Counted from the stretch's first letter, positions 51,106-62,062 are shown. The stretch: 64,000 nt of DNA from Micromonospora sp. HM5-17 (GCF_003762835.1 NZ_RJWA01000005.1:248001-312000), one strand, 5' to 3'. The notes: generated by a model not told the origin, from the sequence alone. A program made the numbers and translations.

Positions 51106-51613
51106 TCAGGGCAGCGGCCGGACGATGTCCCGCGCGTGGTCGACGACCGCGGCACCGACCACGGTCGCCTCGATCGGCAGCACCTCCAGGCACCGACGGA
51201 CCGCCGCGGTCATCAGCGGATTCGGTACCCGCATCGAGAGGGTGCAGTGCGGCACCCAGTACCCCGGCCGGTGCTGGTCGCTCACCGCCACCCCGGCCCG
51301 GGTCAGCCGGTCGTACACCGTCGCCTGGTGGGCGAGGAGGTCGGCGGTGGGCGACGGGCCGAGCCACAGGACCCGGCCGACGAACTGGCCGGCGTACTGG
51401 AAGGTCAGCCGCAGCGGTGCCGCCACGACCATCCCGGCCAGCGCCGCGGCCACCCGCTCCGGGTCGAGCCGCGGGGCGACCGCCAGCGAGACGTGCGGCC
51501 GGTGCCGCCGGCCGAGCAGCGCTCTGCACCCCCTCGGACTCCAGCGCCTCCCAGAGCACCCGGATCCGCCGGGTGGCGTCGGTGTCGAGGTACAACTCCA
51601 GCGCCGCGACCAC
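51106..51613 (-). pseudogene. 2'-5' RNA ligase family (2H phosphoesterase) gene with frameshift
   Basis: The protein starts from GTG 51613 (VVAALELYLDTDATRRIRVLWEAL in one frame), and continues in another frame from about 51530 with LLGRRHRPHVSLAVAPRLDP to the end, PVDHARDIVRPLP-like. Both 2H motifs, HVSLAVA and HCTLSM, lie in the second frame. The shift (one base too many, or two too few) is between ~51520 and ~51545, near GGGGTGCAGAGCGC. It may be a real lesion or a sequencing error. A -10 TAGGGT lies 6 bases before the GTG. Intact members handle 2'-5' or cyclic phosphodiester bonds in RNA. Confidence 0.75.
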
Positions 51614-51658
51614 CGGCCCACCCTAGAGAGTGGCCGGTGGCCGACCCACGGCGGGTCG

Positions 51659-52402
51659 TCAGCGGGGTCGGCGATCCACCTGGAACGGGGCGAAACTCTG
51701 TGCGACCGGCATCAGCTCGATGGTGTTGACGTTGACGTGCGGCGGCTGCGCCACGCTCCAGTACACCGCCTCCGCCACGTCGTCGGCGGTGAGCGGCTCC
51801 ATGCCCGCGTAGACCTGGGCCGCCCGCTCGGCGTCGCCGCCGAACCGGACGACCGAGAACTCGGTACCCCCGACCATGCCGGGCTCGATGCAGGTCACCC
51901 GTACCCCGGTGCCGTGCAGGTCGCTGCGGAGGTTGAGGCTGAACTGCCGGACGAACGCCTTGGTGGCGCCGTACACGTTGCCACCCGGATACGGGTACGT
52001 CGCCGCCGTGGAACCGATGTTGACGACGTGACCGCGCCCCCGGGCGACCATTCCGGGCAGGACCGCGTGCGTGCAGTAGATCAACCCTCGGCAGTTGGTG
52101 TCGAGCATCCGCTCCCAGTCGTCGAGGTCGGCCCGGTGCGCCGGTTCCAGTCCCCGGGCGAGGCCGGCGTTGTTGACCAGGATGTCGATGTCGGCGTGGG
52201 ACGGGGGCAGGGCCTCGATGGCGGCGGCGACCGCGGCGCGGTCCCGTACGTCGAGCACCAGCGGGAGCACGTCCGAGCCGAGTGCGGCGAGCCGGTCGGC
52301 GCGCCGGGCGCAGGCGACGACCCGGGCACCGGCGGCGGCGAAGCGTCGGGCGATGGCGGCACCGAAACCGCTGCTGGCACCGGTCACGAAAACCGTCGTC
52401 AC
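51659..52402 (-). CDS. SDR family NAD(P)-dependent oxidoreductase
   Basis: 247 residues. Classical SDR: TGASSGFGAAIARRFAAAGA (cofactor binding), LVNNAGLARG, GHVVNIGSTAATYPYPGGNV-YGATKAF with the Ser, Tyr and Lys of the active site, and CIEPGMVGGTEF. It resembles YdfG-type 3-hydroxy acid dehydrogenases. An Arg in CARRAD after strand 2 favours NADP. GTG 52402 overlaps the stop of the hydrolase gene (GTGA). Confidence 0.92.
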   Translation of the reverse strand: MTTVFVTGASSGFGAAIARRFAAAGARVVACARRADRLAALGSDVLPLVLDVRDRAAVAAAIEALPPSHADIDILVNNAGLARGLEPAHRADLDDWERMLDTNCRGLIYCTHAVLPGMVARGRGHVVNIGSTAATYPYPGGNVYGATKAFVRQFSLNLRSDLHGTGVRVTCIEPGMVGGTEFSVVRFGGDAERAAQVYAGMEPLTADDVAEAVYWSVAQPPHVNVNTIELMPVAQSFAPFQVDRRPR

Positions 52403-53217
52403 CGCCGCACCCCCGCTGCCGCGACCCGCTGGAGCAGCCGCCCGAGCGCGTCGTTGAAGGCCGCTTCCCGCTCCAGGTTGGGCAGGTGGCCGGCGCCGTC
52501 GACCACCACCAGCTCCGCGCCCGGCACGCACTCGGCGATGAGTTCGGCGTCGGGAAGCGGGGTGAACGCGTCCTCGCTGCCCACCACGACCAGGGTCGGC
52601 ACCGCGACCTGGCGCAGCGTCGCCACGTAGTCCGGGCGGTCGGCGCGGCCCCGCAGCGCGGCGGCGGCACCGACCGGCGAGGTCGTGTGCATCATGACGC
52701 TCACCCGTCGGGCGACCTCCGGCATGGCCGCGAGGTTGTCGGGGGCGAGCATCTTCGGCAGCGTTTCCTCGGCGTACCCGGCCATCCCCTCGCGGAGCAG
52801 GCGGTCGGCGAGATCGTTGCGCCACCTCCGGCCCGACTCGGTTTCGGCGGTCGCCGAGGTGGCGGCGAGCAGGACCCCGGTGACGCGGTCGGGGAACAGC
52901 CGCAGGCACTCCAGGACGATCTGTCCCCCCATCGACAGCCCACCGAGGACGAACCTCGCTACGTCGAGCCGGTCGAGCAGGCCGGCGATGTCCCGGGCGA
53001 AGACGTCCAGGGTGGTGCGGCCCGGCACCACCGTGCTCTCGCCGTAGCCGCGCAGGTCCGCCACGATCACCCGCCAGCCCGTCCGGACGGCGTACGCGAC
53101 CTGGGGTTGCCACATCGAGCGGTCGAACGGGTGGCCGTGGACCAGGACCAGGGTCTGTTCCCCGGTGCCGTGGTCGTCGTAGGCGATCTCGATGCCGTTG
53201 ACCGGTGCAGTTGCCAT
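52399..53217 (-). CDS. Alpha/beta hydrolase
   Basis: 272 residues. VLVHGHPFDRSMW (oxyanion loop), ADLRGYGES, nucleophile elbow GGLSMGGQ, DAFTPLPDAE (acid) and GAGHLPNLE (His) complete the triad. It resembles 3-oxoadipate enol-lactonase or general carboxyl-ester hydrolases. ATG 53217 with AAGGAG 5 bases upstream. It is co-translated with the SDR gene and diverges from a MocR regulator that may control both. Confidence 0.92.
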   Translation of the reverse strand: MATAPVNGIEIAYDDHGTGEQTLVLVHGHPFDRSMWQPQVAYAVRTGWRVIVADLRGYGESTVVPGRTTLDVFARDIAGLLDRLDVARFVLGGLSMGGQIVLECLRLFPDRVTGVLLAATSATAETESGRRWRNDLADRLLREGMAGYAEETLPKMLAPDNLAAMPEVARRVSVMMHTTSPVGAAAALRGRADRPDYVATLRQVAVPTLVVVGSEDAFTPLPDAELIAECVPGAELVVVDGAGHLPNLEREAAFNDALGRLLQRVAAAGVRR

Positions 53218-53277
53218 GCCGGCTCCTTCGCGTTCGTGTCGCGCTGACCCGCTGATCTCGACAGCCGAGGCTATTCC

Positions 53278-53296
53278 GTGCAATATGCGAGTGCAA
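53278..53296. promoter_or_regulatory. Possible MocR operator (direct repeat)
   Basis: GTGCAAT occurs at 53278-53284 and 53290-53296, 12 bases apart, in the divergent region between the hydrolase and MocR genes. CAATAT also recurs at 53281 and 53303. MocR/PdxR regulators often bind direct repeats in such places. Confidence 0.45.
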
Positions 53297-53331
53297 TGGG
53301 ATCAATATCCTCGGAGCAATCGGAGCGACGT

Positions 53332-54669
53332 GTGGACGACTACCGCCGGATCGCGGATCGGATCGCCGCGGACATCGCCGCCGGCCGGCTCACCGCCGGC
53401 CAGCGCCTGCCGACGCAGCGGGCCTTCGCCCGCCAACGTGGCATCGCCGCCTCCACCGCGGCCCGGGTCTACGCCGAACTCGCCCGGCGCGGCCTCGTCA
53501 CCGGCGAGGTCGGCCGAGGCACCTTCGTCCGGGCCAGCACCCCACCGCCGGAGCCCGCCCTCGCCGAACCGGCCGACGCCCGGGTCGACCTGGAACTGAG
53601 TTTCTCGGTGCTGCCGGACCAACCCGCGCTCCAGGCCCGCGCCCTGGCCAGCCTGGTGCGACCCGACGCCCTGGCGGCCAGCCTGTCCCCGATCGGCGCC
53701 GCCGGCACACCCGCCGCGCGGGAGGCCGCCGCCCACCTGCTCGACCGGCCCGGCTGGGCCCCGGACCCCGACCGGCTGCTCTTCACCGGCAACGGCCGGC
53801 AGGCGATCGCCGCCGCCATCGCCGCCCTCGTCCCGGTGGGCGAACGGCTCGGCGTCGAGGCGCTCACCTACCCGGTCGTCAAGGCCCTGGCCAGCCGGCT
53901 CGGCGTCACCCTGGTCCCGCTACCCGTCGACGGGGACGGCCTGCTGCCCGAGGCGGTCGCCGAGGCACACCGCGCCGCTCCGCTACGGGCGATCTATGTG
54001 CAGCCGACCCTGCACAACCCCCTCGGGACGACGATGCCGGCGCACCGGCGCACCGCACTCGCCGACCTGGTCGACCGACTCGGGATATTCGTCGTGGAGG
54101 ACGCCGTCTGGTCGTTCCTCACCGACGCCCCGGCGCCGCTGGCCGCCCTGGCCCCGTCCCGGACCGTGCTCGTCGACAGCCTCTCCAAGCGGCTCGCCCC
54201 CGGCCTCACCGTCGGCGTCGTCGCCGCACCGCCCCGGCTCACCGAGCGGCTCGCGACCGCGATCCGCTCCGGTGCCTGGACCACCACCCGCTTCGGGCTG
54301 GACGCGACGGTGCGGTGGATCGGCGACGGCACCGTCGCCGCCGTCGCCGCCGGCAAACGCCGGGACGCTCGCGGCCGGCAGGAGCTGGTACGAGACCGGC
54401 TGGCCGGCTACGCCGTCCGGTCCGACCCGGGCGCCTACCACTGCTGGTGGGAGCTACCGGCACCGTGGCGCGCCGACACCTTCGTCGCGGCCGCCGCGCG
54501 CCGGGGCATCGCGGTCACCCCCGCCGCCGCGTTCACCATCGGGACCAGCCACGCCCCCAACGCGGTACGGCTGGCGCTGGCCACCCCGCCACTGCCGGTC
54601 CTCGCCGGAGCGCTCGACACGCTCGCGGCACTGGCCCGCGCCACGCCGGAGGACATGGAGACCGAGTAA
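53332..54669 (+). CDS. MocR-type PLP-dependent aminotransferase/GntR regulator
   Basis: 445 residues. GntR winged HTH (YRRIADRIAADIAAGRLTAG-QRLPTQRAFARQRGIAASTA, GLVTGEVGRGTFV) joined to a fold type I aminotransferase domain: TGNGRQAIAAAIAAL, YVQPTLHNPLGTTMPAHRR, EDAVWSFL and SLSKRLAPGLTVGVV with the PLP Lys. Such proteins sense PLP or amines and regulate nearby operons. GTG 53332 is chosen for its GGAG 6 bases upstream; ATG 53296 and GTG 53278 are in frame but would place the putative operator inside the gene. Confidence 0.92.
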   Translation: MDDYRRIADRIAADIAAGRLTAGQRLPTQRAFARQRGIAASTAARVYAELARRGLVTGEVGRGTFVRASTPPPEPALAEPADARVDLELSFSVLPDQPALQARALASLVRPDALAASLSPIGAAGTPAAREAAAHLLDRPGWAPDPDRLLFTGNGRQAIAAAIAALVPVGERLGVEALTYPVVKALASRLGVTLVPLPVDGDGLLPEAVAEAHRAAPLRAIYVQPTLHNPLGTTMPAHRRTALADLVDRLGIFVVEDAVWSFLTDAPAPLAALAPSRTVLVDSLSKRLAPGLTVGVVAAPPRLTERLATAIRSGAWTTTRFGLDATVRWIGDGTVAAVAAGKRRDARGRQELVRDRLAGYAVRSDPGAYHCWWELPAPWRADTFVAAAARRGIAVTPAAAFTIGTSHAPNAVRLALATPPLPVLAGALDTLAALARATPEDMETE

Positions 54670-54683
54670 CCGGTCACCGGAGA

Positions 54684-54723
54684 CGCGGGTGCCCTGGCCG
54701 CCAATGGGCGACCAGGGCACGCG
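54684..54723. terminator. Terminator between convergent MocR and chitinase genes
   Basis: CGCGGGTGCCCTGG (54684-54697) pairs with CCAGGGCACGCG (54712-54723), with a 2-base bulge and a 14-base loop. Confidence 0.7.
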
Positions 54724-54745
54724 TGCCGGGCTGTCGGCGCCGGGG

Positions 54746-56344
<1,599 letters not shown>

Positions 56345-56365
56345 GGCGTCCCCCTTTAATTCTTA

Positions 56366-56376
56366 GGAAACTTTCC
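56366..56376. promoter_or_regulatory. Palindrome upstream of chitinase gene
   Basis: GGAAA-C-TTTCC is a perfect 11-bp palindrome within TTAGGAAACTTTCCATA, 22 bases upstream of the chitinase start and near a TATATGG stretch. I recall similar TTAGGAAA/TTTCCTAA sequences before secreted glycosidase genes in related genera. It differs from the DasR site. Confidence 0.5.
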
Positions 56377-56535
56377 ATATAGCGTGAGGTGACGCTACTC
56401 AGGGGTTCACCACTTCGTCAAGATGTCAATATTTCGATCTCCGTCCGCCCGGCGGTCGGAGGTCACACACGAGGTGACCGACGGTCAGCGGCGCGTACGC
56501 GCAGCGCCGGGACCGGCGACGTCCGGTCCGTACGG

Positions 56536-57135
56536 TCACGGCTGCCGGATCGCCTCACCGGCGATCTCGATCGCGACCGTCCTGCCGACCAGGACACCAC
56601 CGCTGTCCAGGGCGACGTTCCACACCAGGCCGTAGTCCTCGCGCTCGATCTCGGCCGTCGCGCTGAACCCGAAGATGTCATTCCCGAACGGGTCGCGGCG
56701 CGCGCCGCCGAACTCCACCCGGAGATCGACCGGACGGGTGACCCCCTTCACCGTCAGCTCCCCGGTGAGCACGAACCGCCCGCTGGCCCGGTCCACCTGC
56801 TCCGGGACGGTCACCGCGCCGGCCCGTCGGCCCAGCCGGTTGCCGCGCAGCCGGGCCCAGTAGAAGATCGCCTCGTTCCGGTCCGGCTCCCACCTGATCC
56901 CCGTGCTCCGGTACTCCAGGGTTGGATACCGCTCCACGTCGAGGAAGTCGGGGCTGCGCAGGTGCGCGTCCCGGTCGCCGTGACCGGTGGTGATGCTCGC
57001 CGCCGCGATGGTCGCGGTCACCGAGGAGGCCAACGGGTCCTCGGCGACGAGGATCGTCCGGTCGCCTCGCGGAACTCGCCGCGTACGGGACGACCGGTTC
57101 CGGATCAGAGCCAGCCGCGTTCGTGTGCCTGCCAT
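56536..57135 (-). CDS. YceI family protein, N-terminus incomplete
   Basis: 199 residues if started at ATG 57135, inside the end of the regulator gene. The core is YceI-like: ILVAEDPLASSVTATIAAAS-ITTGHGDRDAHLRSPDFLDV, YPTLEYRSTGI, GELTVKGVTRPVDLRVEFGG and a final VGRTVAIEIAGEAI. The first ~45 residues of normal YceI proteins (the DPAHSxIxFxVxH strands) are absent and replaced by an Arg-rich sequence. The lipocalin-like barrel that binds polyprenoids would lack its first strands. It may be a remnant or have another start. Confidence 0.65.
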   Translation of the reverse strand: MAGTRTRLALIRNRSSRTRRVPRGDRTILVAEDPLASSVTATIAAASITTGHGDRDAHLRSPDFLDVERYPTLEYRSTGIRWEPDRNEAIFYWARLRGNRLGRRAGAVTVPEQVDRASGRFVLTGELTVKGVTRPVDLRVEFGGARRDPFGNDIFGFSATAEIEREDYGLVWNVALDSGGVLVGRTVAIEIAGEAIRQP

Positions 57136-58073
57136 CCCAGCTGGAGTCGCGACCGCGAGTTGGTGCGCTCCATCAGCGCCCGCACCCGTCGGACGACCGT
57201 GCGGCGGCTGATCCCGAGCCGAGCGCCGGCCGCCTCGTCGGTGAAGCCCGCGACCAGCAACGCGAGCAGTTCCCGGTCCTCGGCGGAGATGTCGCCGGAC
57301 TCCGGGGCGCGGTCGAGGCCGCCCGCCGTGAGCGGCGTCGCCTGGGACCACACCGTCTCGAAGAGCGCGATCAGGGCGTCCAGCAGGCCGCACGGATGCA
57401 CCAACAGCGCCGCGTGGTGCGCGGCCGCGGTCCAGGAGAGCGGCAGCAGCGCGAGGGTCCGGTCCGCGACGGCGAGCTTGGTGGGGAGCGCCACCGCGAG
57501 CCGGGCCTGTTCCCCGGCCCGGATGTGGGCGGCGACCCCGGCGGCGACCTCCGGGTCCTCCAGCGCCGTGCTGTCGTACACCGCCCGGTAGACCACCCCG
57601 GCGGCCTCCCGGTCGAACTGGGTGGCGTTCACCGGGCTGCGGGCCGCGTACGGCGGCGCGACCAGGACCCGGACCTCGCGGCGGGCGCTGCGCTGCACCC
57701 GTTCGAACGCCCGTCCCACCGCCGCCCGGCCCGAGACGACCTCGATGAGGTCCTCGGTACGCCGGTTGCTCGTCCTACCCCGCAGCTCGGCGGCGAGCCG
57801 GTGTGCCGCCTCCCGGGTCAGCTCCAGCTCCGCGTACCGGCGCCGGATCAGCTGCTCCACCGCGAGTTCCGGCGGCACCGGCACGATCCGTTCTCCGGGT
57901 GGCGGGGTGCGGTGGACGAAGCCCTCCCGTTCGAGGAGGGCGACGACCCTGCGCACCCGGGCCTCCGAGAGCCCCATCCGGTCGGCCAGCTCCGCCACCC
58001 GAGCCCCGCCCCGGCGGATCAGCGTTAGGTAGGTGGACTCCGCCACCGGACTCAGTCCGGCGGACCTCAGCAC
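57105..58073 (-). CDS. LuxR-family regulator with TrmB-like N-terminus
   Basis: 322 residues. The N-terminus is a winged HTH like TrmB (YLTLIRRGGARVAELADRMG-LSEARVRRVVALLEREGFVH). A middle domain (REVRVLVAPPYAARSPVNAT-QFDREAAGVVYRAVYD) is of the kind found in these two-HTH regulators. The C-terminal LuxR HTH is LLVAGFTDEAAGARLGISRR-TVVRRVRALMERTNSRSRLQ. GTG 58073 with GGGAGG 5 bases before. It is divergent from the large subtilase gene and may control it; homologues often stand beside subtilase genes. Confidence 0.88.
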   Translation of the reverse strand: MLRSAGLSPVAESTYLTLIRRGGARVAELADRMGLSEARVRRVVALLEREGFVHRTPPPGERIVPVPPELAVEQLIRRRYAELELTREAAHRLAAELRGRTSNRRTEDLIEVVSGRAAVGRAFERVQRSARREVRVLVAPPYAARSPVNATQFDREAAGVVYRAVYDSTALEDPEVAAGVAAHIRAGEQARLAVALPTKLAVADRTLALLPLSWTAAAHHAALLVHPCGLLDALIALFETVWSQATPLTAGGLDRAPESGDISAEDRELLALLVAGFTDEAAGARLGISRRTVVRRVRALMERTNSRSRLQLGWQAHERGWL

Positions 58074-58191
58074 GGCGACCTCCCTGGCGCATCTGCGTCA
58101 TGGCGCAGCTGCGCTCAGCCTAGATCCTTTACCGCCGCGATGACGAGGTGTAACTCTCCCCATGATCGAGTAGCACGTCAAAGGAGGACCC

Positions 58192-61100
58192 GTGGCCAGA
58201 CCATTACGGACGGTCATGGCGCTGGCGACCGTCGCCGCCGTCCTAGCGTCCGGCCCCTCGCCGGCCGTCGCATCGGCGGATGGCACAGTCACGCCAACCG
58301 AAGCCGGTGGCGCGCTGGTGAGCGTCCACACCGTCACCCTGATCACCGGGGACGTCGTCCGACTCTCCACCTTCTCCGACGGCCGGCAACAGGCCGAGAT
58401 CGACGACGCCAGCCCATCCCGGGGGACGGGCTTCCAGTTCACCGAGCGCGACGGCGACCTCCACGTGACACCGCACGAGGCGTTGCCCCTGGTGGCCGCC
58501 GGCCGGCTCGACCCGGCCCTGTTCAACGTCACCGACCTGGTCGCCGAGGGCTACCACGACGCGGCTCGGTCGAGCCTCCCGCTGCTGATCACCGGCGCGT
58601 CGACCGGCCCCGAACCGCGGGCCGCCGCGCCGGCCACCCCGACCGGCGCGACCCCCGAGCGCCACCTCCCCAGCATCGGCGCGATCGCGGTACGGGAGGA
58701 GAAGTCCCGGGCCCGTGACTTCTGGGCCGAGGTCACCGGCGGCCGGCCCGCCGCCCCGGCCCGAGCCGACGGCCCGACAACCCTGGCCGCCGGGTTCGAC
58801 CGGATCTGGCTGGACCGCCGGGTCCGGGCCGACCTGACCGACAGCGTGCCGCAGATCGGCGCCCCCGCCGCCTGGCGAGCCGGTTACGACGGCACCGGGG
58901 TGAAGGTCGCCGTCCTGGACAGCGGCTACGACCCGCACCACCCCGATCTCGCCGGGCAGGTCGTCGCCGCGAAGAACTTCACCGACACGCCCGACGCGAC
59001 CGACCGGTACGGCCACGGCACCCACGTCGCCGCCACCATCGCCGGCAGCGGCGCCGGGCGCGGCGGCCGGGGCTCCGGCGGTCACGGCGCCGGAAACCCG
59101 GGCGGCAAGGGCGTCGCCCCGGGTGCCGACCTCCTGGTCGGCAAGGTCCTCGACGACAACGGCTCCGGCAGCCTCTCCTGGATCATCGCCGGAATGGAGT
59201 GGGCGGTCCAGGAGGGCGCCCGGATCATCAACCTGAGCCTCGGCGCCCCGGCCGCGGAGGGACCGGACCCGATCACCGAGGCACTTGACGCACTCAGCGC
59301 CAGCTCCGGTGCCCTCTTCGTGGTCAGCTCCGGCAACTCCGGCCCCGGCCGACACAGCGTCACCACCCCGGGCACCGCGGACCGGGCGCTCACGGTGGGC
59401 GCGGTCGACAGCCGCGACGCGATCGCCGACTTCTCCGGCCGGGGACCCCGGCTCGGCGACGCCGCGGTCAAGCCGGAGGTCACCGCCCCCGGCGTCGGGA
59501 TCGTGGCGGCCCGCGCCGCCGGCACGACCCTCGGCAAGACGGTCGACGCCCGCTACACGGCGATGTCGGGCACCTCGATGGCCGCCCCGCACGTCGCCGG
59601 GGCGGCGGCCCTGCTCGCCCAGCGCCACCCCGACTGGACGGCCGAGCAGCTCAAGGCCGCCCTGGTGAGCAGCGCCGACCCGAGCCGCGACACCCCGGCC
59701 TGGGTGCAGGGCGCCGGCCGCGTCGACATCGCCGAGGCGCTCGACCAGGACGTCCGGGTCGACACCGCCACCATCGGATTCGGCGCCGTACCGGCCGGCA
59801 CCGCATCCCGCACCGTCAGGGTCGGCTACCACAACACCAGCCGACGCCCGGTGACCCTCACCCTCGCCGCGGAGGTCCGCGATCTGGGCGCCGACGGTCG
59901 GCGGGCTGACATCGACGTCTCCCCGACCCGGCTCACCGTCCCGGCCGGCGGCCGGGCCAGCGCGACCGTCCGTCTCCACCCGAAATCGACCACCCCCAAC
60001 CAGTACGCCGGCGTCCTGACCGCCCGGGGCGGTGGCGTCGAGCTGCGTACCCCCGTCGGGCTCACCGTCGTGCCACCGACCCGCACGCTGACCGTCGAGG
60101 CGGTGGACCGGGACGGGCGCCCGGCAACGGACTTCGCCAGCCGCAGCCAGCTGTGGAACCTGGACACCGGCGAGTCGTACTGGGCGCAGTCCTTCGGCGG
60201 ACGCCCGGCCACGGTGGAGCTACCGGCCGGCCGCTACGCCCTGACGGCCTGGGTGCAGAGCCAGGACGACTCCGGCTGGCCGAAGGACGTCACGATGCTC
60301 AGCGAGCCCGAGCTGGTGATCGACCGAGACCGGACCGTACGACTGGACGCCCGGACCGCGCGCGAGATCCGGGTCGACACCCCGAAGCCGAGCACGGTGA
60401 ACCAGGTCGCGCTGGTGTGGCGGCGCGAGACGGCGGCCGGCTCCCTCCTCGCCGGCGAGCAGTTCAACACGAACCAGATCCGCCGGTTCTACGCCGCGCC
60501 GACCCGATCGGTCGGGACCGGGAGCTTCTGGTTCTACAGCCGGTGGAGTCTGGCCGCCCCGCCGCTGGTCGCCGCGATCCCCGGTCCCGGTGGCTTCACG
60601 CTGCCGGAACCCCGGCCGGTGGAGGGGGCACCGCTGCTCGATGGCCGTCGCACCCTGCGGCTGGTCGACGGGGGCGACGGCACCCCCGACGAGCTCGCCG
60701 CAGCCGGCGCCCGCGGCGCCGTGGTGCTGCTCCGCCTCGCTCCCGGCAGCGACACCGAGGACCCGGGTATCGCACAGTTGCGCGCGGCGGGCGCGGCCGG
60801 GGCGGCGGCGGTACTCTTCGCCGGCCCGACCCCGGGCTACCACTACGCCAACGGCCACGGCTCGACGGTGCCGGCGTACCTCGTCGACGCCACCGTCGCG
60901 CAGCGACTGCGGGACCGGCTGGCCGCCGGGCCGGCGACGATCACCCTGGAGGGGGTCGCCAACTCGCCGTACCACTACGACCTCCTGCTACCGGAACGTG
61001 GCCGGATCCCGACCGACCTCCACTACACCCCGAACGAGCTGGCGCTGGCGGCGATCGAGTCCGAGTTCCACCAGCACTCCCCGGACCTGCAGGCGATGGA

Positions 61101-62043
61101 GACCCGCGCCGGCTATCCGGACGGGGTGAGCACGGCGTTCAGCTTCAGCCGGCAGATCACCGCCGCCGTACGCCGCACCACCTACGTCAGCACCCGGGGC
61201 GTCGCCTGGCGCGGCAGCGCCGTCCTCGAGTCGTACAACCTGGGCCGGCCGCAGGGCCAGATGTACGGACCGCTGCGGGCGTTCCGGGCCGGCGACCGGG
61301 CCCGCGAGGTGTGGTTCCCGGCGGTGACCCGACCCGCGACCCCGGCCGCGGTCACCCCGGACTACGGGTACGGCCTGCCGGCCAACCGGGCGCACGACAC
61401 GATCCGGGTCACCGTTCCGCCGTTCGTCCACGGCGACGCCACGGTCTACGGTTGGGCCGACGGCCTGGCCGACCGGACCGAGCTGACGCTGCGGCGGGGC
61501 GGGACGCTGCTCGGCCGTACCAACGCCACCAGGGAGGTGCAGTTCACGGTGCCGGGCGACCGCGCCTGGTACGAGTTGCGCCTCGACGTGGCCCGGGAGG
61601 TCGCCCGAGAGCCCGACGACGACCGTGGTCCCCGCGCCCCGTGGTGGACCACCTCCACCGCCACCTCGACGACCTGGACGTTCCGGTCTGACCGGCCCAG
61701 GGGCGACAAGCCGGCGGTGCTCCCCCTGCTCCAGCTCGACTACGACGTCGAGACCGACCTGACCAACACCGTTCGGGCCGACCGGCCGTACCCGGTGGTG
61801 TTGCACCCCGGCTACCAGCCGGGAGCGACGGGCCCCGGCCGGTTCACCGTCGAGGTCGCGGTGTCGTACGACGACGGGGCGCACTGGCGGAGCGCGAGCA
61901 CCCGAGGCAGCCGGGACGTGGTGGCGACGCTGCCGGCCGCCCCCGCCGGGGCCGAGTTCGCCACCCTCCGGGTCACCGCCCGGGACCGGGACGGCAACCG
62001 GATCAGCCAGACCATCACCCGAGCGTGGCGGGTCGCCCCCTGA
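58192..62043 (+). CDS. Large secreted S8 family serine peptidase (subtilase)
   Basis: 1283 residues. Signal peptide (residues 1-28, ending VASA), an inhibitor-like propeptide, then the subtilisin domain with Asp243 (VAVLDSGYD), His275 (GHGTHVAA), oxyanion Asn in SSGNSGPG and Ser462 (GTSMAAPHVAGAAALL). Next come an Ig-like/fibronectin-type region (~520-620), a PA-like domain (~840-900, ARGAVVLLRLAPGSDTEDPG) and beta-rich C-terminal domains. GTG start with AAAGGAGG upstream. It degrades proteins outside the cell. A very strong hairpin follows the stop. Confidence 0.95.
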   Translation: MARPLRTVMALATVAAVLASGPSPAVASADGTVTPTEAGGALVSVHTVTLITGDVVRLSTFSDGRQQAEIDDASPSRGTGFQFTERDGDLHVTPHEALPLVAAGRLDPALFNVTDLVAEGYHDAARSSLPLLITGASTGPEPRAAAPATPTGATPERHLPSIGAIAVREEKSRARDFWAEVTGGRPAAPARADGPTTLAAGFDRIWLDRRVRADLTDSVPQIGAPAAWRAGYDGTGVKVAVLDSGYDPHHPDLAGQVVAAKNFTDTPDATDRYGHGTHVAATIAGSGAGRGGRGSGGHGAGNPGGKGVAPGADLLVGKVLDDNGSGSLSWIIAGMEWAVQEGARIINLSLGAPAAEGPDPITEALDALSASSGALFVVSSGNSGPGRHSVTTPGTADRALTVGAVDSRDAIADFSGRGPRLGDAAVKPEVTAPGVGIVAARAAGTTLGKTVDARYTAMSGTSMAAPHVAGAAALLAQRHPDWTAEQLKAALVSSADPSRDTPAWVQGAGRVDIAEALDQDVRVDTATIGFGAVPAGTASRTVRVGYHNTSRRPVTLTLAAEVRDLGADGRRADIDVSPTRLTVPAGGRASATVRLHPKSTTPNQYAGVLTARGGGVELRTPVGLTVVPPTRTLTVEAVDRDGRPATDFASRSQLWNLDTGESYWAQSFGGRPATVELPAGRYALTAWVQSQDDSGWPKDVTMLSEPELVIDRDRTVRLDARTAREIRVDTPKPSTVNQVALVWRRETAAGSLLAGEQFNTNQIRRFYAAPTRSVGTGSFWFYSRWSLAAPPLVAAIPGPGGFTLPEPRPVEGAPLLDGRRTLRLVDGGDGTPDELAAAGARGAVVLLRLAPGSDTEDPGIAQLRAAGAAGAAAVLFAGPTPGYHYANGHGSTVPAYLVDATVAQRLRDRLAAGPATITLEGVANSPYHYDLLLPERGRIPTDLHYTPNELALAAIESEFHQHSPDLQAMETRAGYPDGVSTAFSFSRQITAAVRRTTYVSTRGVAWRGSAVLESYNLGRPQGQMYGPLRAFRAGDRAREVWFPAVTRPATPAAVTPDYGYGLPANRAHDTIRVTVPPFVHGDATVYGWADGLADRTELTLRRGGTLLGRTNATREVQFTVPGDRAWYELRLDVAREVAREPDDDRGPRAPWWTTSTATSTTWTFRSDRPRGDKPAVLPLLQLDYDVETDLTNTVRADRPYPVVLHPGYQPGATGPGRFTVEVAVSYDDGAHWRSASTRGSRDVVATLPAAPAGAEFATLRVTARDRDGNRISQTITRAWRVAP

Positions 62044-62062
62044 GCACGCCGCCGACGGAGAT

